Source: an uncultured Geobacteraceae bacterium (lineage in GTDB: Bacteria; Desulfobacterota; Desulfuromonadia; Geobacterales; Pseudopelobacteraceae). From it: 32,884 nt of DNA. Where the stretch lies: positions 1 through 32,884 of the forward strand of contig CAIRBT010000131.1 of NCBI GenBank assembly GCA_903876875.1, read 5' to 3'. Made by a program: the position numbers and the translations under genes. Below are positions 1 to 7,276 of this stretch, one piece after another; the stretch's first letter is position 1; every line of letters begins with the position of its first letter. The notes below the pieces were generated by a model. It had not been told where the DNA came from, ran no database searches, and worked only from the letters and a program-made list of their open reading frames with translations.

Positions 1-133
1 CAAATCCGTCTGAACGGATCATATTTCACCGCTTTTTCGGTCAATAGAACGACTATTGACCTTCAAAATCGTCGAAATCTGCTCTCGCCCAGCCGAATTT
101 TCGCGACGATTCCCTAAGTCCGACAGACTCCTA
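1..133. repeat. Structured dispersed repeat, copy 1 (left end runs off the window)
   Basis: This stretch is built of hairpins: ATCCGT/ACGGAT (4-9 and 14-19), GGTCAATAG/CTATTGACC (39-47 and 53-61, a perfect 9-bp stem) and AATCGTCG/CGACGATT (67-74 and 104-111). The 38 nt at 76-113 recur at 18377-18414 with two mismatches. The right end (117-133, AGTCCGACAGACTCCTA) is the reverse complement, with one mismatch, of the left end of that second copy, so the unit appears to have terminal inverted repeats. No protein is encoded. It could be a MITE-like or REP-like element; its mobility is inferred only. Confidence 0.6.
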
Positions 134-281
134 GTATAATTTCTGCTTGAGGCTTATCCGGATAGTCTCTTGCGTTCACCCGGTGGGTGGCGTATGATTT
201 GCCGCGTATTCTACCTGCCCAAACAGGGTGGGAACGGGGTAACGCTCGGCAATTTATAAAGACAATTTAAAGGAGATGTTC
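134..281 (+). promoter_or_regulatory. Leader of the nitroreductase gene with a 10-bp palindrome
   Basis: No gene is visible here. The palindrome TATCCGGATA lies at 155-164, and the same core recurs at 5527-5536 in front of the HD-domain gene. The Shine-Dalgarno AAAGGAG at 269-275 abuts the upstream ATG at 276 and sits six bases before the ATG at 282, which favours the latter as start. I see no convincing -35/-10 pair. Confidence 0.3.
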
Positions 282-884
282 ATGAATGTTTCAGTAGCAT
301 TACAGGAAAGACGTGCGGAGAAAATGTTTGATCCAGCTTTTAGTATTAGCGATAGCCAGGTCACTGAACTTCTGGAAAAGGCCGTACTGTCACCGACGGC
401 GTTCAATATACAAAACTGGCGCATTGTGAATGTAAAAGAGCCCGCATTGCGGCAAAAAATTCGTGAAGTTGCCTGGAATCAGGATAAAATCACCGATGCA
501 TCTCTTCTGTTTGTCATCTGTGCTGACCTGAATGCCTGGGCTAAAGAGCCGGCACGTTACTGGGCGGGTGCGCCGCAGATGTATCAGGATATGCTGATTC
601 CCGCCATTGATGCCTACTATCGTGATAAACCGCAGGTACAGCGTGATGAAGCCATGCGCTCCTGTGGTCTCATTGCCATGTCAATTATGCTCCTGGCTCA
701 GGAGCAGGGATGGCATTCTTGTCCCATGGATGGCTTTGATTTTGAGGCGGTAGGGAAGTTAATCAACCTTCCTGAAGATCATGTCATCAGCATGATTATT
801 ACCATTGGCAAACGTACTCAGGAGTCATTTCCCCGGATCGGTAAGATTCCTTTGGATGAAGTGGTGACAGAAAATAATTTCTGA
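282..884 (+). CDS. Nitroreductase family protein
   Basis: A flavin-dependent NAD(P)H oxidoreductase of the nitroreductase superfamily, presumably cytosolic and dimeric with FMN; the natural substrate cannot be told. The N-terminus carries the family's arginine pair (QERRAEKMFD) and SPTAFNIQNWR, which matches the usual S-P-S-x-x-N-x-Q-x-W/P FMN-binding segment. The C-terminal part has the glycine-containing stretch ending in IITIGKR that closes the fold. About 200 residues is typical. The ATG at 276 is too close to the Shine-Dalgarno AAAGGAG, so 282 is chosen. The gene stands alone on the plus strand, 135 bases before the next gene. The family assignment is firm; reduction of quinones, nitroaromatics or flavins is equally possible. 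Confidence 0.8.
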   Translation: MNVSVALQERRAEKMFDPAFSISDSQVTELLEKAVLSPTAFNIQNWRIVNVKEPALRQKIREVAWNQDKITDASLLFVICADLNAWAKEPARYWAGAPQMYQDMLIPAIDAYYRDKPQVQRDEAMRSCGLIAMSIMLLAQEQGWHSCPMDGFDFEAVGKLINLPEDHVISMIITIGKRTQESFPRIGKIPLDEVVTENNF

Positions 885-946
885 CAAACGAGTTGTCACT
901 GATACTCTCGAGGAGTGCCGCCCCGTGGTGTTGTTTTGAGTTGTGT

Positions 947-1010
947 TGATTGAGTAATTAAACTATAATATCATTGTGTTATAAAATATTTATGATTTGC
1001 TACTCAATCA
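947..1010. promoter_or_regulatory. 10-bp inverted repeat around an AT-rich 44-nt core
   Basis: TGATTGAGTA (947-956) and its exact reverse complement TACTCAATCA (1001-1010) enclose a very AT-rich core, and the right arm touches the Shine-Dalgarno AGGAGG of the next gene. This could be an operator, or an RNA stem that would hold the ribosome site close to a hairpin base. The repeat is seen; the function is inferred. Confidence 0.35.
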
Positions 1011-1019
1011 GGAGGCTCT

Positions 1020-1502
1020 ATGAACACCGCGGTACGGTTATCCTTTGTAATACTGCTGCTCTTTCTCTTCACGGTGTCTGCTCAGGCGCAGGAGCGTACG
1101 ACACCACTTGAAAAAAGTATGTCCGATACCCTTGATGCCTGGCGGGATGGGCATTATGAACAGCTCTTTGACATGCTGTCCAAACGGGGGAAAGTCTCCC
1201 GGGAACAGTTTGTCATAAAAATGCGGGAAACTCCGCTCCGGCCGGCCTGCTGCTGGGAAAAAATGGTGCAGTTTAAACTCCTTGATGAGAAAGGGGCGGA
1301 AGCCACGGTCTACGCCAAGATCGGTCTTGAGGGAACTCCGGCAGATGCAAAATCCATAACCCGCGAATTCAAGTTGACAAACCAGGGGGGAGATTGGAAG
1401 ATGCACCTGACGGATATTTTTGCTATTGCCGGGATATCGTCGGTCAAAAGTTCACCGAAAAAACGGCACAGTAAAAAAACGCCCTACTATAATTTGAATT
1501 AA
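1020..1502 (+). CDS. Small secreted protein of unknown function
   Basis: 160 residues. The first 23 form a clear signal peptide: positively charged start, hydrophobic run VILLLFLFTV, and an A-x-A type cleavage site around SAQA-QE, so the mature protein should be periplasmic. The rest is hydrophilic and may resemble small NTF2-like/DUF4878-type export proteins (an acidic helix followed by alternating strands), but I cannot name a family with confidence. The C-terminus is lysine-rich. The AGGAGG ribosome site lies just before the start. It precedes dgt by 17 bases on the same strand and may share its transcript, though no functional link is apparent. Confidence 0.6.
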   Translation: MNTAVRLSFVILLLFLFTVSAQAQERTTPLEKSMSDTLDAWRDGHYEQLFDMLSKRGKVSREQFVIKMRETPLRPACCWEKMVQFKLLDEKGAEATVYAKIGLEGTPADAKSITREFKLTNQGGDWKMHLTDIFAIAGISSVKSSPKKRHSKKTPYYNLN

Positions 1503-1519
1503 ATGACAGGAACTTTCCC

Positions 1520-2662
1520 ATGACCGATTGCCTGGAACGCGCCGATCTTGCCGGTTACGCCTGCCGCAGTGCTGCCAGCCGGGGACGTAAACATTTTGAA
1601 GAGTTGCGGGATAATCGCCCCGCCTTTGAACGGGATCGTGATCGTATTATCCATTGTGCCGCATTCCGGCGTCTGGAATATAAAACCCAGGTGTTTGTCA
1701 ACCACGAAGGGGACTATTACCGCACCCGTTTAACCCACTCCCTGGAAGTTGCCCAGATCGGCCGTGCCATCGCCCGCAAGCTCCATCTCAATGAAGAATT
1801 GACGGAGGCTCTGGCGTTGTCCCATGACCTGGGACACACACCCTTCGGTCACACCGGTGAAGAGGTTTTAAACCTTTTGATGGCCGATTATGGCGGCTTC
1901 GAACATAATTTACAGTCGTTTCGGGTGGTGGATGAACTGGAGGAACGGTATCCCGGTTTTGATGGTCTGAATCTGACCTGGGAAGTGCGGGAGGGGATCA
2001 TCAAACACTCGTCCCAGTATGATGCCGTCAACGAGGTCATGGCAGAGTTCCTGCCGGGAACGGTTTCTTCCATTGAAGGTCAGATCATCAACTATGCCGA
2101 TGAAATAGCCTATAACAACCATGACATCGATGATGGTCTGAAGGCCGGTTATATCACCCTTGAACAGCTTGACCACGTTGAGCTGTGGCGGGAGGCCTGT
2201 GCCGGAGTACAGAGTAAATATCCGACGATTGACCGTAAGCGACTTATTTACCAAACTATTAGTGCCTTGATTGGTCTTCTGATTAGCGATATTTGCGTCA
2301 CAACAGCGGCTAATATAGAGAGTTACTGTGTAACATCTCTGGAGACATTACGCAGTAACAATCGTGTCGTGGTGCATTTTACCGATGATGTTACTGCTCG
2401 AAATCTGGAACTGAAGAAATTTCTCTTCCACAATCTGTATCGCCACTACAAAGTGGACAAGATGCGGGTGAAGGCGGAAATCTTTATTACCCGCTTATTT
2501 GAAACCTACTGCCGGTATCCCAATCTGCTTCCCCCCAAATATCATTCCCGACTGGAACAGCGGGAACTCCATCGGGTCGTCTGTGACTACATCGCCGGTA
2601 TGACTGACCGCTTTGCCCTTGATGAATATAAACGGCTTTTCGAGCCCTATGAGAGAGTCTAG
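1520..2662 (+). CDS. dgt: Deoxyguanosinetriphosphate triphosphohydrolase-like protein
   Basis: HD-superfamily dNTPase that removes the whole triphosphate from dGTP (or other dNTPs), giving deoxynucleoside and tripolyphosphate. All metal ligands are present: His73 in LTHSLEVAQ, His102-Asp103 in SHDLGHTPFGH, and Asp194 in NYADEIAY. The N-terminal RDRIIHCAAFRRLEYKTQVF block is characteristic of bacterial dGTPases. Length 380 fits the shorter type-2 subfamily, which often is allosterically activated by dNTPs. AGGAA precedes the ATG. It is followed after one base by yfbR, so the pair is probably translated together and acts in deoxynucleotide pool control. Deoxynucleotide depletion is also a known anti-phage activity of some dGTPases; nothing here shows that role. 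Confidence 0.9.
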   Translation: MTDCLERADLAGYACRSAASRGRKHFEELRDNRPAFERDRDRIIHCAAFRRLEYKTQVFVNHEGDYYRTRLTHSLEVAQIGRAIARKLHLNEELTEALALSHDLGHTPFGHTGEEVLNLLMADYGGFEHNLQSFRVVDELEERYPGFDGLNLTWEVREGIIKHSSQYDAVNEVMAEFLPGTVSSIEGQIINYADEIAYNNHDIDDGLKAGYITLEQLDHVELWREACAGVQSKYPTIDRKRLIYQTISALIGLLISDICVTTAANIESYCVTSLETLRSNNRVVVHFTDDVTARNLELKKFLFHNLYRHYKVDKMRVKAEIFITRLFETYCRYPNLLPPKYHSRLEQRELHRVVCDYIAGMTDRFALDEYKRLFEPYERV

Positions 2663-2663
2663 A

Positions 2664-3269
2664 ATGACTGTGAACGCCAAACCGGAACAACATGATTTTT
2701 TCGCCTTTCTTTCCCGTATGCGCTACATCGGCCGCTGGGGCCTCATGCGCAGCACCGTGCCGGAAAATATTCAGGAACATAGTCTGGACGTAGCCATTAT
2801 TGCCCACGCCCTGGTCATGATCCGTAATACCTATTACGGTGGCAGTCTGGATCCCTCCCGTGCCGCGATGTATGGCATTTTTCATGATGCCAGTGAAATC
2901 TTTACCGGTGATATGCCGACGCCGGTTAAGCATTTCAACGCCGATTTTAAACAGTCATTCCATGAGCTGGAGGATCGGGCTCGGAGAAAGCTGCTGGCCA
3001 TGCTTCCTGCCGAACTGGCAAAGGAATATGAACCGCTGTTTTTCTTTGAGGATCAGGAGGAATATGCCCGTCTGGTCAAGGCCGCAGATAAAATTGCGGC
3101 CCTGGCCAAATGTATTGAGGAGGGAAAAAGCGGCAACAATGAATTCCGCCGTGCCGAGGCGGAGCATTTTGAACAGCTGTCAGCCAGTGATTTACCGGAA
3201 GTACGTTATTTTCTGGAACGGCTGTTACCTGGCTATCGCCTCTCTCTTGATGAATTGAAATTGGGATAA
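2664..3269 (+). CDS. yfbR: HD-domain 5'-deoxynucleotidase (YfbR family)
   Basis: Hydrolyses deoxynucleoside 5'-monophosphates to deoxynucleosides. The sequence tracks the E. coli YfbR pattern from start to end: FFAFLSRMRYIGRW, the metal ligand His39 in ENIQEHSLDVA, His74-Asp75 in FHDASEIFTGDMPTPVK, KAADKIAALAKCIEE, and a terminal YRLSLDEL. Length 201 residues is normal. An upstream in-frame start at 2613 lies inside dgt and would add a non-homologous tail, so the ATG at 2664, one base after the dgt stop, is used. Pairing with dgt joins triphosphate and monophosphate removal. The last ~25 codons are present a second time about 160 bases downstream. Confidence 0.9.
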   Translation: MTVNAKPEQHDFFAFLSRMRYIGRWGLMRSTVPENIQEHSLDVAIIAHALVMIRNTYYGGSLDPSRAAMYGIFHDASEIFTGDMPTPVKHFNADFKQSFHELEDRARRKLLAMLPAELAKEYEPLFFFEDQEEYARLVKAADKIAALAKCIEEGKSGNNEFRRAEAEHFEQLSASDLPEVRYFLERLLPGYRLSLDELKLG

Positions 3270-3272
3270 ATT

Positions 3273-3460
3273 GTAGAGACGCAAAATTTTGTGTCTTGCG
3301 GAATTGACCGGTTGTGGAGACGCAAAATTTTGCGTCTCTACGGCGTACAAATTTCGGAGGTGGTTTGTTTTTTTGGAACGGCTGTTGCCTGGTTATCGCC
3401 TCTGCCTTGATGAATTAAAATGGTTATAAATTGTAGAGACGCAAAATTTTGCGTCTCTAC
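3273..3460. repeat. Three copies of a 28-nt palindrome (probable bidirectional terminator or REP)
   Basis: The half-site GTAGAGACGCAAAA followed by its reverse complement occurs perfectly at 3433-3460, with one mismatch at 3314-3341, and with a decayed right arm at 3273-3300. The copies sit between the convergent yfbR and the PP-loop gene. Such long palindromes can act as terminators on both strands, although no clean U-tract follows. I recognise this palindrome type as a common intergenic repeat but have no search to prove it. Confidence 0.7.
3355..3432 (+). pseudogene. Second, diverged copy of the yfbR 3' end
   Basis: From about 3355 to 3456 the sequence repeats 3195-3296 at an offset of 160 bases. 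It covers the last ~25 codons of yfbR, the stop codon and the start of the palindrome. In frame it reads FFLERLLPGYRLCLDELK followed by two codons and a stop. Several differences are third-position synonymous changes (TTA/TTG, GGC/GGT, TTG/TTA). No start codon or upstream gene body is present, so it is a remnant. Confidence 0.7.
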
Positions 3461-3495
3461 GGCGTACCAATAGGTAATTCGGTGTTTCCTGATCC

Positions 3496-4503
3496 CTATG
3501 CAACCAAAAACTTTTCCACGGCTTCGGGTCCCATGTCATTACAGACGACAAACTCCTGCCGAGAGTCATTGTGACGCAACTCAATCCGACAGTCACTCCC
3601 CGGTTCTGCTTTCGTATAGCGGAGCAGAATGCGGGCTCCCAGGGTAAAGCATGCTTCATCCTGAATACCGGTGATGACAACCACCGGTGTATTGCCATCC
3701 AGCCAGGTTAGGGCAGCTTCGCCCGGTTGACGCAACTGTTCGAGCAGGTTGTTATCAATTTCATTGCGCCCCATGATTGCCTTGCTTGCGGGGGCGATGC
3801 GGAAATGTCTGCCGGTCTTCAGGAGGCGGAAATCCCGCAGATTGAGTTCTTTCGAATGGTCGAAGACATCCTTGATTTTCGGTACGAATGACAGTTCGGT
3901 CAACAGACAGCCACCGGCTGGGCAGGGGTAGTTCTTCACATCAAGCTCTTCAGCCAGCTGAAACTGTATGGCCCGTGAACGCCCCTCAATGTCCAGCAGC
4001 TGACTCCGATCTACCCATCCTTCTTTCTCCGGAATAGTCGGCTCAAAATGCCGTGCCGACAGGGGACGCAGCAGTAACCCTTCAAGTCCGCTTTCCCGCT
4101 CGATAACCCGCAGGGTATCTCGACGTTGGCTCATGGGGCGTTGGCCAAGTACTTCGCCGGTAAACACAAAATCAGCCCCGATCTCTTCCATATATTCCTT
4201 AGCCTTTTTCAAGAGGAATATTCTGCAATCAATACAGGGATTGACCCCTTTGCCATAGCCGTGAACCGGATTACGGACGATCTCCAGATAATCCATCCCT
4301 TTGTGCATAACCTTGATCGGGATGTTATACTCTTCGGCAACCCGAACCGCCTCTGATTTACAGCCGGAATTTTTGCCGGTGCAGGTGCAGAACGGCGAGG
4401 TGAAGTTAAGTGCCACCACGTCAATGCCGCAGTCAAGCATCATCTTGACCGCAAGGGTGGAGTCCAGCCCGCCGGAGAGGAGGGCGATTGCTTTACGTTT
4501 CAT
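3496..4503 (-). CDS. PP-loop ATPase, ThiI/MnmA-like thiouridylase candidate
   Basis: A 335-residue ATP-pyrophosphatase of the type that adenylates a tRNA base before sulfur transfer. The PP-loop SGGLDS is at residues 10-15. Cysteines cluster as C39, C41 and C48 (FCTCTGKNSGC), Cys90/Cys93 (NPCIDC, like the catalytic region of MnmA) and Cys194/Cys199 (CPAGGC), enough for a persulfide or an iron-sulfur cluster. The C-terminal third (RHFRIAPASKAIMGRNE onward) resembles the extra domain found on ThiI-like proteins of anaerobes. An upstream start at 4620 exists, but the ATG at 4503 has AGGAG at the right distance. It lies 40 bases after the dienelactone hydrolase gene on the same strand. The family is firm; the exact substrate is inferred. 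Confidence 0.75.
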   Translation of the reverse strand: MKRKAIALLSGGLDSTLAVKMMLDCGIDVVALNFTSPFCTCTGKNSGCKSEAVRVAEEYNIPIKVMHKGMDYLEIVRNPVHGYGKGVNPCIDCRIFLLKKAKEYMEEIGADFVFTGEVLGQRPMSQRRDTLRVIERESGLEGLLLRPLSARHFEPTIPEKEGWVDRSQLLDIEGRSRAIQFQLAEELDVKNYPCPAGGCLLTELSFVPKIKDVFDHSKELNLRDFRLLKTGRHFRIAPASKAIMGRNEIDNNLLEQLRQPGEAALTWLDGNTPVVVITGIQDEACFTLGARILLRYTKAEPGSDCRIELRHNDSRQEFVVCNDMGPEAVEKFLVA

Positions 4504-4543
4504 TACAGCTCCTGTTACGTGTGGTGTGGGAACTCTCGAAAGT

Positions 4544-5344
4544 CTATCTGCCAAAAATTTCCTTGAAGAATAGTATTGATTGGGCCCAGGAATCCCGATC
4601 GGCCTGTGCATCATAGGCAACCGGAAGTTTGAATTTTACCGCATAGTCATCGGCGTCCGGGTTGGTAAAGCTGTGCAGCACGCCCGGATAGCCGACGTAA
4701 CGGAACTGCGCACCGGCTTTGGTCATTTCTTCCTTGAAAGCGGCTACTTGTGAGGCGGGAATCATTTTATCCGCTTCACCATTAAACACCAGTATGCGTG
4801 CTTTTACCGCACCTTTTTTGGCCGGGGCATCTGTTGCCAGGCTGCCGTGATAGCTGGCAACCCCTTTCAGGTCGGCTCCCTGACGAGCCATATGTAACAC
4901 GACTCCACCGCCGAAACAGTAACCGATAGCGGCAATGTTTGCCGGATCGACTGCAGGTTGCTTCTTGATAAACTCCAGAGCCGCATTGAAACGAGCCTCG
5001 CCAACCGCCTTGTTTTTCATGACTTCACCGGCAAACTTTCCGGCCTCATCGGGATGCTGGGCGGTTTTGCCGTCCCCAAACATATCGACCGCCAGTGCCA
5101 CATACCCCAGTTCAGCCAGTTTCTTTGCCCGTGAACGGGCATAATTATTATGTCCCCACCATTCATGAACCACCAAAACAGCGGGACGTTTCCCTTTCAG
5201 AGCCGTATCCTGGGCAAGATATCCTTTGAGGATTGTACCGCCGGTACGGTATTCAACCTCCTGGCCGGTGACCCCGGCACAGGCTATGGAAACGGCACAG
5301 ACCATCACAATGAGACAACTCGTAACCAACGTTCTGAAAAGCAT
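4544..5344 (-). CDS. Exported dienelactone hydrolase family protein
   Basis: Alpha/beta hydrolase of the dienelactone hydrolase family, 266 residues. The nucleophile is Cys143 in GYCFGGG, with Asp192 (EADKMIP) and His224 (VLHSF) completing the triad and Glu61 in HEWWG, the residue that switches on the cysteine in this family. A signal peptide occupies residues 1-23 (hydrophobic VTSCLIVMVCAVSIACA), so the enzyme is probably periplasmic; SIAC is a poor lipobox, so cleavage by signal peptidase I is preferred. The start at 5344 has AAGGAG seven bases upstream; the longer frame to 5437 lacks one. The true substrate is unknown, as for most homologues outside chloroaromatic operons. Confidence 0.85.
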   Translation of the reverse strand: MLFRTLVTSCLIVMVCAVSIACAGVTGQEVEYRTGGTILKGYLAQDTALKGKRPAVLVVHEWWGHNNYARSRAKKLAELGYVALAVDMFGDGKTAQHPDEAGKFAGEVMKNKAVGEARFNAALEFIKKQPAVDPANIAAIGYCFGGGVVLHMARQGADLKGVASYHGSLATDAPAKKGAVKARILVFNGEADKMIPASQVAAFKEEMTKAGAQFRYVGYPGVLHSFTNPDADDYAVKFKLPVAYDAQADRDSWAQSILFFKEIFGR

Positions 5345-5524
5345 GGGTAACTCCTTGGGATAAAATATGAGGCACTGTAGCAGATTTATCGTAAAATCGA
5401 CAGGGGCAATGTGCGATGGCACGAGTGGTGTTTCCACTTGGAGTGTGCAATGAAGTGAGATATACTCGGTAACCTGGCAATGCCTCTTCTGCGATGCGGA
5501 GGGATACCTCTGAATATATTACTG

Positions 5525-5542
5525 TTTATCCGGATAAAGGAG
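5525..5542 (+). promoter_or_regulatory. 14-bp palindrome overlapping a ribosome binding site
   Basis: TTTATCCGGATAAA (5525-5538) is a perfect palindrome whose last bases are part of the Shine-Dalgarno AAAGGAG (5536-5542) of the HD-domain gene. A protein bound here, or a short mRNA duplex, could block translation. The core matches the palindrome at 155-164. The rest of 5345-5550 separates divergent genes and shows nothing else I can name. Confidence 0.4.
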
Positions 5543-5550
5543 TTGTCTGA

Positions 5551-6114
5551 ATGAGAGACACCGTTGGGTTGTTATGCCGGTATTTTGCCGCACAACCGCT
5601 GGAAATAGTGGTGACCCACAGTCGCTGTGTGGCCGATCTTGCCCTTGAAATTGCCAATAACCTCTCTCTGTCACCCCTTGAGCGAGTTTTTATCGAAGAG
5701 GCCGCCCTGCTTCATGATATCGGTGTTTCCCAGGTACATGCGCCCGGTCTTGGTCTTATGGGGACATACCCTTACATTCAGCATGGTGTGCTTGGCAGGG
5801 AAATTCTGGAGCGGGAAGGGTTACCTGACCATGGGCTGGTTTCCGAACGGCACACCGGGGTGGGACTGACCAGGGAAGATATTGTCAGGCAGAATTTGCC
5901 GCTTCCCCTGCGGGATATGCTGCCTGTATCTCTGCCGGAGCAGATCATCTGTTTTGCCGATCTGTTCTACTCAAAAAAACCGGGACACCTGACCGAGCGG
6001 AAGAGTATGGCACTGGTGCGGAGTAAGCTGATTCCCTTTGGAGTGGAGAAGGTTGAGCAGTTCGACCGATGGCGGGAGCAATTCCGCTTTGGGGTGGCGG
6101 ATGGCGACGTCTAA
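5551..6114 (+). CDS. HD-domain metal-dependent phosphohydrolase
   Basis: A 187-residue single-domain HD protein. The full set of ligands expected for a two-metal HD site is visible: His23 (VTHSRCVADLA), His55-Asp56 (LLHDIGVS), His78 (YIQHGVLG), His101 (ERHTG) and Asp137 (ICFADLFYS). This arrangement is that of uncharacterised bacterial HDIG-like phosphohydrolases that may act on nucleotides; there is no HD-GYP motif, so cyclic-di-GMP hydrolysis is unlikely. The AAAGGAG ribosome site lies eight bases before the ATG and overlaps a palindrome. It is divergent from the dienelactone hydrolase gene and 78 bases before pheA, so it is probably transcribed separately or as the first gene of the aromatic run. 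Confidence 0.75.
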   Translation: MRDTVGLLCRYFAAQPLEIVVTHSRCVADLALEIANNLSLSPLERVFIEEAALLHDIGVSQVHAPGLGLMGTYPYIQHGVLGREILEREGLPDHGLVSERHTGVGLTREDIVRQNLPLPLRDMLPVSLPEQIICFADLFYSKKPGHLTERKSMALVRSKLIPFGVEKVEQFDRWREQFRFGVADGDV

Positions 6115-6192
6115 AAGCCGTTGCATTTTGTGCGTCCATGTTTTAAATTGAATGACTTTACTGTAGCGTAATTCCTTTCAGGCGGTTTCCCT

Positions 6193-7272
6193 GTGCAGAA
6201 TACTGAAATTACCATTCCGGAACTCCGGACGCGGATCGACTCCATAGACGATGCCCTGCTTGATCTTCTCAATGAACGATCCAAAGTAGTGCTTGAAGTC
6301 GGTCGTCTTAAGTCTGGAAAAAACCTTGATTTTCATGTTCCTGGCCGCGAACGGCAGATTTATGAGCGGCTCTTGCAGGGGAATCCGGGGCCCTTTCCCA
6401 ACGATGCCTTAAAATCGGTTTTTAGAGAAATTATTTCTGCATGCCTGGCTCTGGAATCTCCCATGAAAGTGGCATTCCTCGGCCCGAAAGCGACCTTTAG
6501 CCACCTGGCAACCATGCAGCAATTTGGCCTGTCGGCCGAGTTGGTGCCCCAAAAATCCATTCCGGCGGTTTTTGAAGAGGTGGAAAAGGGGAGGGCACTC
6601 TACGGTGTGGTTCCGGTTGAAAATTCAACGGAAGGGGTTATCTCCCATACGTTAGATATGTTCGTGGAGAGCAAGCTGCAAATAACCGCAGAAATCATGC
6701 TTGAAGTGCACCATGACCTGCTGTCACGTACCGGCAGGTTGGAAGATATTAAAAAAGTCTATTCACATTCCCAGCCCATCGCCCAGTGTCGCCAGTGGCT
6801 TGACAGTAATCTTCCCGGCGTTCCGGTGGTCGATGTGGCCTCAACAGCCGTGGCTGCCCAGATTGTCAGCGATGACTATACCGCAGCGGCAATCTCCAGT
6901 GAGCTGGCCGCCTCCCTCTACGATCTCAAGGTGGTCAGGAGTCGCATTGAAGATCAGGTCAACAACTTTACCCGCTTTCTGGTTATTTCACGTAAGGGGT
7001 GCGAGCGTTCCGGCAACGATAAAACCTCCGTACTCTTTTCCGTCAAGGATGAACCGGGTATTCTCTGTCGCATGTTGGAACCCTTTGCCAAACGGGGAAT
7101 CAACCTGACAAAAATCGAGTCGCGCCCCTATAAGAGCAAAGCATGGGAGTATATTTTCTTCCTTGACCTGTTTGGTCATGCCTCCGATCCCGAGGTTATT
7201 GCCGCCCTGGATGAACTGAAAGTTTGCTGTCAGTTCCTGAAAATCCTCGGCTCCTTTCCCCGGTCGATGTAG
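6193..7272 (+). CDS. pheA: Bifunctional chorismate mutase / prephenate dehydratase (P-protein)
   Basis: Converts chorismate to prephenate and then to phenylpyruvate, the committed path to phenylalanine. Residues 1-88 are an AroQ-type chorismate mutase (LRTRIDSIDDALLDLLNERSK, later RERQIYERLL). The prephenate dehydratase domain begins at MKVAFLGPKATFSH (residue 91) and includes NNFTRFLVIS with its catalytic Thr. An ACT domain follows from about residue 275, with GILCRMLEPFAKRGINL and ESRP, the phenylalanine-binding motif that gives feedback inhibition. Length 359 is normal. The start is GTG with only a weak AGGCGG upstream. tyrA follows after four bases. Confidence 0.95.
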   Translation: MQNTEITIPELRTRIDSIDDALLDLLNERSKVVLEVGRLKSGKNLDFHVPGRERQIYERLLQGNPGPFPNDALKSVFREIISACLALESPMKVAFLGPKATFSHLATMQQFGLSAELVPQKSIPAVFEEVEKGRALYGVVPVENSTEGVISHTLDMFVESKLQITAEIMLEVHHDLLSRTGRLEDIKKVYSHSQPIAQCRQWLDSNLPGVPVVDVASTAVAAQIVSDDYTAAAISSELAASLYDLKVVRSRIEDQVNNFTRFLVISRKGCERSGNDKTSVLFSVKDEPGILCRMLEPFAKRGINLTKIESRPYKSKAWEYIFFLDLFGHASDPEVIAALDELKVCCQFLKILGSFPRSM

Positions 7273-7276
7273 GGGG

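Noticed and set aside
3273-3460. Short CRISPR-like array (three similar 28-nt units)
   Set aside because: Spacing is irregular (41 and 119 bases between starts), one interval contains a copied gene tail, and units are perfect palindromes rather than CRISPR repeats; no cas genes are present.
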